Positions 1 through 10,408 of a stretch of DNA of 64,000 bases are shown here, in pieces. The stretch covers positions 186,001-250,000 of the forward strand of contig NZ_OBEB01000007.1 in the NCBI RefSeq assembly GCF_900215315.1. The letters run 5' to 3'. The number at the start of each line of letters is the position of its first letter. Positions within the stretch are counted from its first letter, which is position 1. The position numbers and the translations under genes are program-made. Under the pieces are notes generated by a model that was not told the origin of the DNA, did not search any database, and worked only from the letters and a program-made list of their open reading frames with translations. The DNA comes from Arsukibacterium tuosuense (GTDB lineage: Bacteria; Pseudomonadota; Gammaproteobacteria; Enterobacterales; Alteromonadaceae).

Positions 1-1607
1 CCTTGTTCTCCTGCTCGTGCGGCTTCAATTGCTGCATTTAGCGCCAACAGGTTAGTCTGCTCGGCAATGGCGCTGATTGTGGTAAGAATGCCGCCAATGT
101 TGGTGGACTGATCGTTTACTTTGTTCATGACGTCGCTGGTACCGGCCAGCTGACTCGCCAGGCCCGTAATCAATAGTTTGTTCTTGTCGGCAATCTGTTG
201 AATATGCTGACTTTGCTCAAGAGCCTGGCGCATTGACTCACCAGCTTGCTGAGCCTGATCCGCGACAGTTTGGGTGTTGTCCGCTAATTCGCCGGTAATA
301 CCATTAACCCGACTGATTTGTTGCTGCTGTTGTTGCAATGATGTACTTATCTCCTGTACCTCACTGCTGGATTGACTGGCATTGTTATTCAAATCAGTCG
401 CGTTTTGCTGAATATTGGTTATTAAACTGCGCAGCGCCGCTATCAGGCTGTTAACCTTGGCTGACAAGGCACCAAATTCGTCTTGTTGTACTATTGTAAG
501 TTCGCGGGTTAAGTCGCCTTTGGCAATGTCGCCCAGCATATGATTTATACTTGCCAGCGGCTTTAACATGGCACTAATCGTAAAGTAGGCAGCGACCACT
601 GCCAGCACAACTAAAACCAGCATCATGACAAGGGTGCGGTTGCTCCCCGAGCTCAACGCATCTGAAACCTGTTGTTGCAACTGATTAAAGCGCTGATCAG
701 CCAGTTCAACCACCTGATCCAGCGCCAGTACTGCCTGTGCTACCTGTTGCTCTGAGTTGTTAAGTTGACGCCGGGCCGTTTGCTGTTGTTGCAGTTGCTG
801 CTGTTTCAGGTTTAACAGGCTGTTGTCACTTTGCAGTCGATCAGTTAATGCCGCGAATTGCTGCAGAAACTGCGGCCACAGGTCATCGGTATCGATATCA
901 CCTATCTGCCGGCCTAAATAATCAATATTTACCTGGATATCACTAAGGGTAAAGCCGATATTTTGTTGGTTTCGTTCCAACACGGCTAAGTCGACATAAC
1001 CCGCCACTTCCCGAACCGTGTTGAGTAAACCTAAAATCTGACCATCAATCCGGCCCGCGTTACCGCTTATTTGCTCCATTAAATTATCGTCAAGGGACAA
1101 GTCGGCATCAGCTAAATCCAGCAAGCTGGCACCGGCATCGTCTATTGCTATCTCGAGCTCACTCAACTCGGTTGTAACCGCTTCTGCCACAGCATTACTC
1201 TGGCTGCGCGCAGCAAACATGTTGTCTACTGCTTTGCTGTATTGTTCAAAATGATTCAGTGCTGCCTGCAGCGGTTGTTGCAGCGCGTTGTCCTGGGCGG
1301 TAAGTTGGTTAAAATCGCTAATTACAGAGCTGAACCGGTTTCTGCTTGTTGTAAACTGCTGTTGATAGCTATCTATTTCAGCCTGCTGTTCAGCGGTAAA
1401 GCCTAAAGCCGACAACTTTGCCAGTTTAAGCAGCTGGATCTGAGCCAGATTGCTTTGTTGTTGCGCGGGTACAGCTAACAAGTTGACGTCATTACTATAC
1501 CGGGTGACGGTATTAAAGCTGAACAGCGCTAAAATGCTGGCAAACAATAATAATGCGGCAATAAATCCAAAGCCTAAAATGACTTTATGAGCAACTTTTA
1601 ACGTCAT
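1..1607 (-). CDS. methyl-accepting chemotaxis protein, 3' end cut by window edge
   Basis: Inner-membrane chemoreceptor that would signal to CheA/CheW. It is read on the minus strand from an ATG at 1607-1605 and runs off the window at position 1, so about 535 residues are visible. The start region encodes a short basic segment and a hydrophobic helix (TM1, about residues 8-30), followed by a roughly 280-residue glutamine-rich helical periplasmic region, a second TM, a HAMP-like linker and the start of the signalling hairpin. The last visible residues carry the highly conserved MCP tip ([20 protein letters not shown]). The ligand cannot be read from the sequence. It lies downstream of hutH on the same strand, separated by a hairpin, so it is probably its own transcription unit. 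Confidence 0.93.
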   Translation of the reverse strand, partial: MTLKVAHKVILGFGFIAALLLFASILALFSFNTVTRYSNDVNLLAVPAQQQSNLAQIQLLKLAKLSALGFTAEQQAEIDSYQQQFTTSRNRFSSVISDFNQLTAQDNALQQPLQAALNHFEQYSKAVDNMFAARSQSNAVAEAVTTELSELEIAIDDAGASLLDLADADLSLDDNLMEQISGNAGRIDGQILGLLNTVREVAGYVDLAVLERNQQNIGFTLSDIQVNIDYLGRQIGDIDTDDLWPQFLQQFAALTDRLQSDNSLLNLKQQQLQQQQTARRQLNNSEQQVAQAVLALDQVVELADQRFNQLQQQVSDALSSGSNRTLVMMLVLVVLAVVAAYFTISAMLKPLASINHMLGDIAKGDLTRELTIVQQDEFGALSAKVNSLIAALRSLITNIQQNATDLNNNASQSSSEVQEISTSLQQQQQQISRVNGITGELADNTQTVADQAQQAGESMRQALEQSQHIQQIADKNKLLITGLASQLAGTSDVMNKVNDQSTNIGGILTTISAIAEQTNLLALNAAIEAARAGEQ

Positions 1608-1739
1608 AACATTCGCCAGTTAATACCTGCTTGTCTAAGTATAGTGACAAAATCAGTAGTTAGTGTGAAAACAACAAGGTAGCAAACAAAGATAAACTGG
1701 TCTAGCCAGAAATAGCCGTAGAAATGACATTTGAAAGGG

Positions 1740-1764
1740 CAGGCGCAGCCTTTTGCTGCGCCTG
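1740..1764 (-). terminator. hairpin downstream of hutH, probable terminator
   Basis: A 10-bp perfect stem (1740-1749 with 1755-1764) with a five-base loop lies 24 bp past the hutH stop codon. On the minus strand it is followed by a weak pyrimidine run (ccctttc), so it probably ends the hutCUH transcript, though the U-tract is poor. Confidence 0.6.
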
Positions 1765-1787
1765 GATTACAAAAAGTGTGTTACGGC

Positions 1788-3323
1788 TTAAAAACTACAG
1801 AGCATCTTCGCCGGAATAAACTGGTTCAGCTCAGCGCTGCGCACCAGAGCAGCGCTCTTTTCGATATCAGGTCCAAAATAACGATCTTGATTATAGAAAG
1901 ACACGGCATCCCGCAACAGTGCTTTTGCATTTTCCAGTAAAGCAGTCGATTTCAACGGCGCCCGGAAATCCAGTCCCTGAGCTGCCGCTAAGTACTCTAC
2001 GGCAAGGACACCAGTGGTGTTTTCACTCATATCAGCCAGACGCCGCGCGGCGAAGGTCGCCATCGAAACATGATCTTCCTGATTAGCTGAGGTTGGCAGG
2101 CTGTCAACTGAAGCCGGGTGGGCCAGGCTTTTGTTTTCAGAAGCCAGTGCCGCAGCGGTGACCTGCGCAATCATAAAACCACTGTTAACCCCACCATTCG
2201 GTACCAGGAAAGCGGGTAACTTACTTAAGCTGGCATCGATCAGCAACGCCATCCGCCGTTCAGATAAGGCGCCAATTTCGGCAATTGCCAGCGCAAGGTT
2301 GTCAGCAGCCATTGCTACCGGCTCAGCATGAAAATTGCCCCCGGAAATAATGTCACCCTCGTCAGCAAACACTAACGGGTTGTCAGTTACGCCATTAGCT
2401 TCAACTTGCAGTACCTCTGCTGCCTGCCGGATCTGGGTTAAGCAGGCACCCATCACCTGAGGCTGACAGCGTAAGCTGTATGGGTCCTGTACTTTTTCAC
2501 AATCTTGATGCGACGCACCGACCTCAGAGCCGGCGGTAAGTAAGTGCCGGTAAATTGCAGCGGCATCTATCTGGCCACGCTGACCACGGGCGGCGTGAAT
2601 TCTGGCATCAAAAGGCGCCCGACTGCCAAGCGCTGCTTCAACACTCATCGCGCCAATAACGCTGCCGGCAGCAAACAAGTTTTCAGCCCGGAACAAGCCC
2701 TCCAATGCCAATGCAGTAGATGCCTGGGTGCCGTTTAACAACGCCAGCCCTTCTTTAGCTGCCAGCGTAAGAGGCGCCATCCCGGCCAGCGCTAAGCCTT
2801 CGGTTGCATCATATATCTGGCCGTTGAAACTGACTTCTCCTTCGCCAATTAACGGCAAGACCATATGGGCTAGCGGTGCCAAATCACCAGAGGCACCCAC
2901 CGAGCCTTTTACCGGAATGCAAGGGTACAGCCCGGCGTTTACCAGGCCGATTAACGCTTCGATCACGCTCAGACGGATCCCGGAAAAACCACGGGCCAGG
3001 GCGTTAATTTTCAGTACCAGCATTAAACGCACGGTACTGTCATCCATAAAATCACCAAAGCCGGCGGCATGTGACAACACGATAGAGCGCTGCAGCAGCT
3101 CCAGTTCTTCATTTTTTATCCGGGTATTGGCCAGCAGGCCAAAGCCGGTGTTGATGCCATACACCACTTTATTCTGTTTAATAACATCGGCAACGCAGGC
3201 TGCAGATTTTTCAATTGCCGGTATTGCCGAGCGGTCAAGGGTCAGCTGCACCGGGCCTTGCTGTACCTGGCGCAATTGGGCCAGCGTTAACTCACCCGGT
3301 ACTAAATTCAGTGTGAAACTCAT
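1788..3323 (-). CDS. hutH: histidine ammonia-lyase
   Basis: Cytoplasmic enzyme that deaminates L-histidine to trans-urocanate and ammonia, the first step of histidine utilisation. The 511-residue protein is full length for the family. The Ala144-Ser145-Gly146 triad inside [12 protein letters not shown] is the precursor of the self-formed MIO electrophilic cofactor, and the NADNP-like segment (VTDNPLVF) and QEDHVSM motif of the family are present. It is the last gene of a leftward hutC-hutU-hutH run, starting only 4 bp after hutU, so the two are surely cotranscribed and probably translationally linked. A hairpin follows it. Regulation is expected from HutC at the operator upstream of hutC. Confidence 0.98.
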   Translation of the reverse strand: MSFTLNLVPGELTLAQLRQVQQGPVQLTLDRSAIPAIEKSAACVADVIKQNKVVYGINTGFGLLANTRIKNEELELLQRSIVLSHAAGFGDFMDDSTVRLMLVLKINALARGFSGIRLSVIEALIGLVNAGLYPCIPVKGSVGASGDLAPLAHMVLPLIGEGEVSFNGQIYDATEGLALAGMAPLTLAAKEGLALLNGTQASTALALEGLFRAENLFAAGSVIGAMSVEAALGSRAPFDARIHAARGQRGQIDAAAIYRHLLTAGSEVGASHQDCEKVQDPYSLRCQPQVMGACLTQIRQAAEVLQVEANGVTDNPLVFADEGDIISGGNFHAEPVAMAADNLALAIAEIGALSERRMALLIDASLSKLPAFLVPNGGVNSGFMIAQVTAAALASENKSLAHPASVDSLPTSANQEDHVSMATFAARRLADMSENTTGVLAVEYLAAAQGLDFRAPLKSTALLENAKALLRDAVSFYNQDRYFGPDIEKSAALVRSAELNQFIPAKMLCSF

Positions 3324-3327
3324 GTTG

Positions 3328-5001
3328 TTACTCCGTAACCATTGGTAAGTCTAAGGCCTGTTCTTTCGCGCAATTTACCGCGATATCGTAACCGGCATCG
3401 GCATGGCGCATCACACCGGTGCCTGGGTCATTCCAAAGTACCCGGCCTAAACGTGCTGCCGCAGCGTCAGTGCCATCAGCGACGATTACCACACCGCTGT
3501 GCTGGCTATAACCCATACCTACACCACCGCCATGATGCAGTGACACCCAGGTTGCGCCACCGGCAGTGTTAAGCAGCGCATTTAACAATGGCCAGTCTGA
3601 TACGGCATCTGAGCCATCCAGCATGGCTTCAGTTTCACGATTAGGGCTGGCAACCGAGCCTGAATCCAGATGATCGCGGCCTATTACAACAGGCGCTTTC
3701 AGCTCGCCGTTTTTTACCATCTCATTAAATGCCAGGGCAATGCGGGCCCGGTCTTTTAAGCCAATCCAGCAAATACGCGCCGGCAGGCCCTGAAACTGAA
3801 TGCGCTCACGCGCCATGTCCAGCCAGTTATGTAAGTGTGGGTCGTCCGGGATAAGCTCTTTTACTTTGGCATCAGTTTTATAAATATCTTCGGCATCGCC
3901 CGACAGGGCTACCCAGCGAAATGGCCCTATACCCTGACAAAATAAAGGCCGGATGTAAGCCGGTACAAAACCAGGGAAATCAAAGGCATTGGTGATACCC
4001 TCGTCCATGGCCATCTGCCGGATATTGTTACCGTAGTCTGTTGCTACGGCACCGCGTTGCTGCAACGTCAGAATAGCCTGCACCTGCACCGCCATCGATT
4101 GCTTTGCTGCTTTCACCACGCCAGCCTCGTCAGTTTTGCGTTGCTCAGCTGCTTTTGTCATGCTCCAGCCCTGAGGCAGATAGCCGTTAAGCGGATCATG
4201 GGCTGAAGTCTGGTCAGTTACCACATCCGGGGTGACACCCCGGGTTACCAGTTCTGCAAACACGTCAGCGGCATTCGCCAACAGGCCGATAGAGGTAGGC
4301 TTGCCGTCAGTTTTTGCCTGCTCCAGCATGGCCTGGGCTTCATCCAGCGAGTAAGCTTTTTTATCCAGATAACCGGTTTTCAGCCGGAAATCGATGCGGC
4401 TTTCATCCACCTCACAGGCAATCATATGAAAGCCGGCCATGGTAGCAGCAAGTGGCTGAGCGCCACCCATACCGCCTAAACCACCGGTTAAAATCCATTT
4501 GCCGCTGGCGTCACCGTTAAAATGCTGTTTCGCCATCGCGACAAAGGTTTCGTAGGTACCCTGAACAATGCCCTGGGTACCAATGTATATCCAGGAACCT
4601 GCGGTCATCTGGCCATACATCATCAGGCCTTTGCGATCCAGCTCGTTAAAATGCTGCCAGTTGGCCCATGCCGGTACCAGGTTTGAATTGGCAATCAGTA
4701 CCCGTGGTGCGTCCGGGTGGGTCGGGAAGACCCCCACCGGTTTGCCGCTTTGCACCAGCAAGGTCTGGTTATCTTCCAGCCGGTTCAGTACCTCGACAAT
4801 TTTGTCAAAGCACTGCCAGTTGCGCGCGGCGCGGCCAATACCTCCATACACGACCAGTGCTTGCGGATGCTCGGCCACTTCCGGATCCAGGTTGTTCATT
4901 AACATCCGCTTGGCGGCTTCAGTTTGCCAGCTTTTTGCAGTAATCGTGGTGCCGCGCTCAGCGCGGACAACCCGGCTATTATCAATACGTGAGTCTGTCA
5001 T
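3328..5001 (-). CDS. hutU: urocanate hydratase
   Basis: Converts urocanate to 4-imidazolone-5-propionate using tightly bound NAD+ as an electrophile, the second step of histidine breakdown. At 557 residues it has the usual length. The glycine-rich segment [11 protein letters not shown] (about residues 173-183), typical of urocanase, and the C-terminal [15 protein letters not shown] segment are intact. It begins 10 bp after hutC and ends 4 bp before hutH, so hutC-hutU-hutH form one compact operon. No unusual features. Confidence 0.98.
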   Translation of the reverse strand: MTDSRIDNSRVVRAERGTTITAKSWQTEAAKRMLMNNLDPEVAEHPQALVVYGGIGRAARNWQCFDKIVEVLNRLEDNQTLLVQSGKPVGVFPTHPDAPRVLIANSNLVPAWANWQHFNELDRKGLMMYGQMTAGSWIYIGTQGIVQGTYETFVAMAKQHFNGDASGKWILTGGLGGMGGAQPLAATMAGFHMIACEVDESRIDFRLKTGYLDKKAYSLDEAQAMLEQAKTDGKPTSIGLLANAADVFAELVTRGVTPDVVTDQTSAHDPLNGYLPQGWSMTKAAEQRKTDEAGVVKAAKQSMAVQVQAILTLQQRGAVATDYGNNIRQMAMDEGITNAFDFPGFVPAYIRPLFCQGIGPFRWVALSGDAEDIYKTDAKVKELIPDDPHLHNWLDMARERIQFQGLPARICWIGLKDRARIALAFNEMVKNGELKAPVVIGRDHLDSGSVASPNRETEAMLDGSDAVSDWPLLNALLNTAGGATWVSLHHGGGVGMGYSQHSGVVIVADGTDAAAARLGRVLWNDPGTGVMRHADAGYDIAVNCAKEQALDLPMVTE

Positions 5002-5011
5002 CAGATACTCT

Positions 5012-5728
5012 CTATATATTAGGTAATGAAAAATTCAGATGGCCGCCTAAGCGATAACGGCTACCTGGTGATGTTAAATAGGCCAGGCTGACCGCGCCGC
5101 CACGACTAAAGGTGCGGCGGGTCAGGCGCAGGCAGGGTTCGGCTTTTTTCAACACTAAATGTTTGCAGGTAAAGTCATCCGGCCAGATGGCCTCTACCGT
5201 GTGTTCTGCTTCCGTTAGCGGTGCAATCAGGCTCAGATACTGGTGTGGGGTCTGATAACTGAAATCCTGAGCGGTATAGTTTGGTACCTGCAACGGGTTG
5301 ACATAGCGTGCTTCCAGTTGCAGTGGCAGATTGTTTTCCAGATGAACAATTAAAGAGAAAAACACCGGATCGTTGCGCCGCAGGCCAAGCGCACTGGCAA
5401 TGATGGTTGGGCAGGGCAATTCAGTCAGTTGCAGCAACCGGGCGCTATAGGCATGGCCACGGGCTTGTACTTCATCGGCAATATTACGAATTTCCAGTAA
5501 CGACGATTGTGACTTCAGCGCAGCGACAAAACTGCCGACACCCTGCGTACGGTAAAGAATACCCTGTTCGGTCAGCTCCTGCAGTGCCCGCCGGGCTGTC
5601 ATCCGGCTAACGCTGAATTGCTCGGCCAGCTCATTTTCAGAGGGCACCCGGCTATGCTCAGGCCAGGCACCAATTTCAATCTGGCTCAGCATAAACTCTT
5701 TTATCTCAGCAAATTTGGCGACAGCCAT
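5012..5728 (-). CDS. hutC: histidine utilisation repressor, GntR/HutC family
   Basis: Transcription repressor of the hut genes; in characterised relatives urocanate binding releases it from DNA. The 238-residue protein has an N-terminal GntR winged helix (about residues 5-75, with PSENELA and SRMTARRAL in the recognition region) and a C-terminal UTRA effector domain (about 95-235). It is the first gene of hutCUH and is divergent from hutI. The gap between them holds a perfect 12-bp palindrome matching the HutC site type, so the protein very likely controls both directions and itself. Confidence 0.95.
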   Translation of the reverse strand: MAVAKFAEIKEFMLSQIEIGAWPEHSRVPSENELAEQFSVSRMTARRALQELTEQGILYRTQGVGSFVAALKSQSSLLEIRNIADEVQARGHAYSARLLQLTELPCPTIIASALGLRRNDPVFFSLIVHLENNLPLQLEARYVNPLQVPNYTAQDFSYQTPHQYLSLIAPLTEAEHTVEAIWPDDFTCKHLVLKKAEPCLRLTRRTFSRGGAVSLAYLTSPGSRYRLGGHLNFSLPNI

Positions 5729-5800
5729 AGCAACTCCGTTCCGGGATCAGAAAAACTGCAGTTTAATCTTTACGACTAAAATAAAAATACGGCAATTTGG

Positions 5801-5828
5801 TTGTATATACAAGTTGATGGTGTAAAAT
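5801..5828 (+). promoter_or_regulatory. HutC operator overlapping the likely hutI promoter
   Basis: TTGTATATACAA at 5801-5812 is a perfect 12-bp palindrome of the form known for HutC operators (TTGTA...TACAA). The first six bases also serve as a -35 (TTGTAT), spaced 16 bp from TAAAAT at 5823-5828, so a bound repressor would block RNA polymerase at hutI. It lies 72 bp upstream of the hutC start on the other strand and is well placed to control both transcripts. Confidence 0.75.
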
Positions 5829-5857
5829 TATTTTATATTTATAAACGGGAGAGTCAC

Positions 5858-7078
5858 ATGCAGCAGTTTGATGCCATCTGGATTAACGCCAATATCGCTA
5901 CCATGACTGACAACGGCATGCCTTACGGCACCATTAGCAATGGGGTGCTGGCGGTAAAAGATGGCATGATTGCCTTTGTGGGTGCGCGCAGTGACTTGCC
6001 TCAGTTTGATGCGATGGTAACGCCCGTGCACGACATGCAGGGCCAGTGGTTGCTGCCGGGGTTTATTGATTGCCATACGCATTTGATTTATGGCGGCAAC
6101 CGGGCCAACGAATTTGAAATGCGCTTAAAGGGTGCCAGCTACCAGCAAATTGCGGCAGAGGGGGGAGGCATCAAAGCGACAGTAGCGGCAACCCGTGCTG
6201 CCAGCCACGAGCAATTGTTTGTGTTAGCCAAAGATCGGTTGAATACCTTGCTGGCTCAGGGCGTTACCACAGTTGAAGTAAAATCAGGCTATGGTCTCGA
6301 TTTAGCCACTGAGCAAAAAATCCTGGAAGTGGCAGCGGAACTGGATAAACATCACCCGGCAACCGTGGTGAAGACGTTTCTGGGCGCCCATGCCCTGCCT
6401 GCTGAGTTTGCTGATGATGCAGATGGTTATATTGATGCGGTATGCCAGATGTTACCCGGATTACATGCCCGCAAACTGGTTGATGCGGTAGATGTATTTT
6501 GTGAAGGGATAGGTTTTAGCGTCAGCCAGTGCCGTAAAGTATTTGCAACCGCGCGAGCATTGGGGTTGCCGGTTAAGGCGCACGCCGAGCAGCTGTCTAA
6601 TCTTGGCGGCAGCAGTTTGGTTGCCGAGTTTGGCGGTTTATCGGCTGACCATGTTGAGTTTCTGGATGAGGCCGGTGTCGCCAGCATGGCACAGGCCGGC
6701 ACGGTGGCAGTGCTGCTGCCGGGCGCATACTATTTTTTACGTGAAACCCAGCTGCCACCTGTTGAACTGTTACGAAAATATAAAGTGCCGATGGCCGTGG
6801 CGACCGATTTAAATCCCGGCACCTCACCGCTGTGTTCATTGCCGTTAATGTTAAATATGGCATGTACCTTGTTTCGTTTAACACCAGAGGAAGTCTTGCT
6901 GGGCGTCACCCGCCATGCTGCTGCAGCGCTGGGGATGGCTGACAGGGGAGTGTTAGCCAGCGGTATGCGGGCTGATTTTGCCTGTTATAGCATCAGCCAG
7001 CCCGCTGAGCTATGTTATCAATTTGGGGTTAATCAGCTTAAGCAGCTGATTATAAAAGGTAAACCGATCAGGTTATAA
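5858..7078 (+). CDS. hutI: imidazolonepropionase
   Basis: Hydrolyses 4-imidazolone-5-propionate to N-formimino-L-glutamate, the third hut step. The amidohydrolase fold is indicated by the metal-binding HTH at residues 73-75 ([10 protein letters not shown]), the KAHAEQ histidine and the TDLNPGTSP aspartate near the C-terminus. I chose the ATG at 5858, which has a GGGAGAG ribosome site 5-10 bases upstream and gives 406 residues, the family length. An upstream in-frame TTG at 5801 lies inside the HutC operator and would add 19 unrelated residues. It is divergent from hutCUH and is followed 81 bp later by a GGDEF-EAL gene on the same strand. Confidence 0.97.
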   Translation: MQQFDAIWINANIATMTDNGMPYGTISNGVLAVKDGMIAFVGARSDLPQFDAMVTPVHDMQGQWLLPGFIDCHTHLIYGGNRANEFEMRLKGASYQQIAAEGGGIKATVAATRAASHEQLFVLAKDRLNTLLAQGVTTVEVKSGYGLDLATEQKILEVAAELDKHHPATVVKTFLGAHALPAEFADDADGYIDAVCQMLPGLHARKLVDAVDVFCEGIGFSVSQCRKVFATARALGLPVKAHAEQLSNLGGSSLVAEFGGLSADHVEFLDEAGVASMAQAGTVAVLLPGAYYFLRETQLPPVELLRKYKVPMAVATDLNPGTSPLCSLPLMLNMACTLFRLTPEEVLLGVTRHAAAALGMADRGVLASGMRADFACYSISQPAELCYQFGVNQLKQLIIKGKPIRL

Positions 7079-7159
7079 ATCAGGCAGCTTTACAAGTAGT
7101 AAATTTGGGGTAAGCTGTCAGCAGAAAACAATACGGCAGTAACAAGGTGTGGTAGCGCC

Positions 7160-8686
7160 ATGGTAATTGGATTCAAACGTTTGTTGGTTTTGGGGCTGCT
7201 CGGCAGTAGCGCACCGGCAATGGCTAATCAGACCGCACCGGCTTTGCCGGTTTCCCTGCTTTTATTATTGTTGTTAATATTGGCGTTTATTTATATTGTC
7301 GTATTGAAGTTACGGCTCAGACGAGCGTTGCAACCTAAACCTGATATGCAGGGTTTTTACTCTTTACACGATGACATCAGTGGCTTTCCGAATAAATATG
7401 CGTTGCAACGCAAACTTGACGATATTCTGAAAAGCGCTCCGGACCAGCAGTTCGCCCTTATTCTGCTTAAAATTGAGCAGTTCGACCAGATAAACCAACT
7501 ACTGGGCCACAGTAACAGTAATTTAATTCTGGCCCAAATCGCCCAGCGTATTAACGATAAACTTGCCGATGAGAGCAAGATTCTGACTTATGAGTATCGG
7601 CAGCAACAACCGGTTCGGGTGTGTCATCTGGGCAGTGTCGACTTCGCAATCTGGCTTGATATTGGTAATCAGCCGGCAAGGGCTGAGTTTTTAGCAAAAC
7701 AACTACAACAATCGGTGCCGCAACCGATGCTGGTGCATGGCTGCGCAATAGATTATCAGTTAGGCGTTGGCATATCCCTGTATCCTGAACACAGTACTCA
7801 GTTAAATGAACTGCTGGAACGTGCCTATCTGGCGTTGCAGCATTTTCAGTGGCAGCGTGGTGCCAGCCTGTTATTTGCTCCGGACATGATAAATTACACC
7901 ACCGAAAAACTGGCGCTGATGGCAGAGTTACGCCAGGCCATTGATGAAGATCAGCTAGTGTTATTTGTGCAACCCCAGATGGCAATGCGTAACCGTCAGG
8001 TGCTGGCTGCTGAGGTGCTTATCCGTTGGCGGCATCCGAAAAGAGGCTTGTTGGCGCCGGAGGCATTTCTGGCGTTGGCTGAAGAAATGGGCGTTATTTA
8101 CCCACTCAGCCTTTGGGTGTTAGAGCAGGCAATCAAAACTATTGCCAGCTTAACCGAACAGCAGTTGGTCAGCCGGATCGCAGTCAATATTTCCAGCAAA
8201 GATTTACTGCAGGATGAGCTGATAGAGGCACTGGAACAGCTATTCGAGAAATATCAGGTAAAACCACAGTTGCTGATGCTGGAGGTCAGCGAAAATGCCT
8301 TGTTGGCAGAACCGGAGCGTACTATGGCGATGATGCAGCGCCTGCATCGGCTGGGTGTTGAGCTGGCTCTGGATGATTTTGGTACTGGTTTTTCATCGCT
8401 GGCTTATTTGCGCAAACTGCCGGTACAGTATGTCAAAGTTGACTGCAGCTTTATTAGCGAACTACATAAAACCGAAGCGCATATGGCTATCACCGGCGCT
8501 ATTATAGACATGGCACGAAACCTCGGGTTAGGGGTTATTGCTGAAGGGGTAGAGGGCGCTGAAGTAGAAGATAAACTGCTGCGAATGGGTTGTGCCCGTG
8601 GTCAGGGTTTCTGGTATTCACAGCCGTTCGAACTAAGTGGTTTTCCGGCGTGGTTAAAACAGTGGCAACATCGCCACCCCGGTTAG
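7160..8686 (+). CDS. membrane-anchored GGDEF-EAL protein with degenerate GGDEF domain (likely c-di-GMP phosphodiesterase)
   Basis: The 508-residue protein has an N-terminal signal-like helix (about 5-22) and a TM helix (about 29-50), then a GGDEF-like domain (about 75-235) and an EAL domain (about 250-500). The GGDEF signature is replaced by GSVDF, so cyclase activity is unlikely. The EAL domain keeps EVLIRW, NISSKD, LEVSENAL, DDFGTG, KVD and AEGVE, so c-di-GMP hydrolysis is expected. No sensory domain is recognisable in the short N-terminus. It follows hutI by 81 bp on the same strand and its stop codon overlaps the hutG stop by 3 bp (convergent). It may be read through from hutI, but no role in histidine use can be deduced. 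Confidence 0.93.
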   Translation: MVIGFKRLLVLGLLGSSAPAMANQTAPALPVSLLLLLLLILAFIYIVVLKLRLRRALQPKPDMQGFYSLHDDISGFPNKYALQRKLDDILKSAPDQQFALILLKIEQFDQINQLLGHSNSNLILAQIAQRINDKLADESKILTYEYRQQQPVRVCHLGSVDFAIWLDIGNQPARAEFLAKQLQQSVPQPMLVHGCAIDYQLGVGISLYPEHSTQLNELLERAYLALQHFQWQRGASLLFAPDMINYTTEKLALMAELRQAIDEDQLVLFVQPQMAMRNRQVLAAEVLIRWRHPKRGLLAPEAFLALAEEMGVIYPLSLWVLEQAIKTIASLTEQQLVSRIAVNISSKDLLQDELIEALEQLFEKYQVKPQLLMLEVSENALLAEPERTMAMMQRLHRLGVELALDDFGTGFSSLAYLRKLPVQYVKVDCSFISELHKTEAHMAITGAIIDMARNLGLGVIAEGVEGAEVEDKLLRMGCARGQGFWYSQPFELSGFPAWLKQWQHRHPG

Positions 8687-9741
8687 ATTTCCGGTGGTTG
8701 TAACGCTTTACCATCGATAAACGCCAGCACAAGTGCTGCCAGTACCTGACCACACTGGCTCATGCCGGCGGCAAGGCCTGCAGGGTGGCACGCCGGGGCG
8801 GCCTCAGCCAGATGCAGATAACGGGCGCGTGGCAGCCGCGCCAGCTGAAAAACAAACTGCGCCGCTTGTTCAACGCTTAATCCGGTATAGTTAAGAGCAC
8901 TGGCGGGCATAGTCTGAATACTATCCGTATCCAGCTCAACAGCAATGTCAGCTACCCCGCTACAACACTGCTCAATCACTTTATCTAATGCCTGTTGATA
9001 ACTTAACTCCTGACGGACAGCGAACTGCTGATAGCTGATGTAATCGCCGCCAGCTTGTTGCAACATCGTTAAACTGGCTGCAGAGTTTTTCTGTAGATCA
9101 AGCCCCAGTACTGTGTAGTGACCGAGATAAGCGGCTGCACTGGCGTAACTAAAGCCATTGCCGCTATGCCGGCCTTCCCGTGGCCGGAAGTCGGCGTGAG
9201 GGTCCAGGTTGGCGCAATTTACCGGCTGCTGGCTTACTTCTGCCAATGCCTGTAACAATGGATAGGCATTATTATGGCCACCACCAATGACGACAGGGTA
9301 TAAACCTGCCTCGAAGATTGGTTTTAATTGCTGTTGTACCCGCAGGTCCAGTTCAGCACAAAGCTCACGTAACTCAGCCAGTTGCTGCGGCTGTTGGTTG
9401 TCCAGTGTTGCGGCCTGTTGCTGTAAATCGAAACAATCGATTTGACCGAGCAACAAAACGCGTTCAGTCATCAGGCTATCGTTATGTTGCAGGTTTAAAA
9501 AGCGTTGTAAAAAGGCCTGCCAGCCCAGTTCAGCTCCACCATTGCCCATATTGGCCAGTGGACCAATACACTCTGCTATGCCCAGCAGGACGAACTGACC
9601 GCCGGCAGCTTTATGGGCCGCCAGCAATTCGGTGTAGACTAAATCGGGATCCGGCAACTGTAGTTGATGGCCCAGTCGGTTTTCACCACTGCGCCTGACA
9701 CAATATTTATCTAAATCGTTAGCAGTGAAGCGCTGTAACAT
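8683..9741 (-). CDS. hutG: formimidoylglutamase, arginase/ureohydrolase family
   Basis: Expected to hydrolyse N-formimino-L-glutamate to glutamate and formamide, completing the four-enzyme hut route with HutH, HutU and HutI. The 352-residue protein shows the binuclear manganese ligands of ureohydrolases: GGGHN, the NLDPHAD motif and the ELDTDS motif. An agmatinase or other ureohydrolase cannot be ruled out from motifs alone, but the hut context makes HutG by far the most likely. It is convergent with the GGDEF-EAL gene. Its start is only 18 bp after the rraA stop, leaving little room for a promoter, so it may be cotranscribed with rraA. The ribosome site is GAGAAAG. Confidence 0.9.
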   Translation of the reverse strand: MLQRFTANDLDKYCVRRSGENRLGHQLQLPDPDLVYTELLAAHKAAGGQFVLLGIAECIGPLANMGNGGAELGWQAFLQRFLNLQHNDSLMTERVLLLGQIDCFDLQQQAATLDNQQPQQLAELRELCAELDLRVQQQLKPIFEAGLYPVVIGGGHNNAYPLLQALAEVSQQPVNCANLDPHADFRPREGRHSGNGFSYASAAAYLGHYTVLGLDLQKNSAASLTMLQQAGGDYISYQQFAVRQELSYQQALDKVIEQCCSGVADIAVELDTDSIQTMPASALNYTGLSVEQAAQFVFQLARLPRARYLHLAEAAPACHPAGLAAGMSQCGQVLAALVLAFIDGKALQPPEI

Positions 9742-9759
9742 AAAACTTTCTCAATATCT

Positions 9760-10245
9760 TTATTCAATATCGAGCGGATCCGGTGACATAATAATACCGG
9801 TGCTGTCAGCGTATAAATGATCGCCGGGTAAAAACGTTACGCCGGCAAAGTTAACCGGTACTTCAGTTTCACCAAAGCCATTGTCATCAGCACCAATGGG
9901 GATAGCATTAACAGCCTGAATACCAATTTCAAAATCTTCCAGCGCATCCAGATCGCGCACGCTACCATAGCAGACAATGCCTTCCCAGCCATTGCTGGCT
10001 GCCAGACTAGCCAGCTCGGCATCGATTAACGCCCGGCGGGCAGAGCCGCCACCATCAATTAGTAATACTTTCCCTACGCCACTATCCGCCAGTACCTGAC
10101 GCACCAGGCCGTTGTCTTCAAAGCATTTAATGGTATGAATTTGGCCGCCAAATGAACGTCTGCCACCGTAGTTTGCAAAGATCGGTTCGACAACATCAAC
10201 CTGATCAGCATAAAGATCGCACAGTTCTGAGGTATTGTATTCCAT
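9760..10245 (-). CDS. rraA: ribonuclease E activity regulator RraA
   Basis: Trimeric protein that in E. coli binds RNase E and the degradosome and inhibits RNA cleavage; the fold is related to RraA-type aldolases. From the ATG at 10245 it is 161 residues, the same length as E. coli RraA and very similar along its whole length ([10 protein letters not shown] at the N-terminus, [16 protein letters not shown] in the middle, [10 protein letters not shown] near the end). An upstream in-frame start would add 11 residues not found in the family; a GGAGCC ribosome site supports the shorter start. hutG follows on the same strand after 18 bp. Confidence 0.96.
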   Translation of the reverse strand: MEYNTSELCDLYADQVDVVEPIFANYGGRRSFGGQIHTIKCFEDNGLVRQVLADSGVGKVLLIDGGGSARRALIDAELASLAASNGWEGIVCYGSVRDLDALEDFEIGIQAVNAIPIGADDNGFGETEVPVNFAGVTFLPGDHLYADSTGIIMSPDPLDIE

Positions 10246-10408
10246 GTAAGGCTCCGTAGGCAGCAACAGCTTTTGCACAGTATAGCGCTATGTCCTGCAA
10301 GCTCAAGGGAATAATGTTGTTGGTCAGCGCTTTTACGTTCAACAAAGTATTGCTGCAAAAGCAATTTGTTTGCTAAGGTGTAATTGCCAAGCAACAAGAG
10401 AGTGCAAT

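Noticed and set aside
2728..3348. 206-residue plus-strand ORF opposite hutH
   Set aside because: It is fully antisense to hutH, has no ribosome site, and shows no family resemblance; it is a shadow of the codon bias of hutH.
5801..5857. TTG start giving a longer HutI
   Set aside because: The extension lies in the promoter and operator region and lacks similarity to HutI; the ATG at 5858 has a proper ribosome site.
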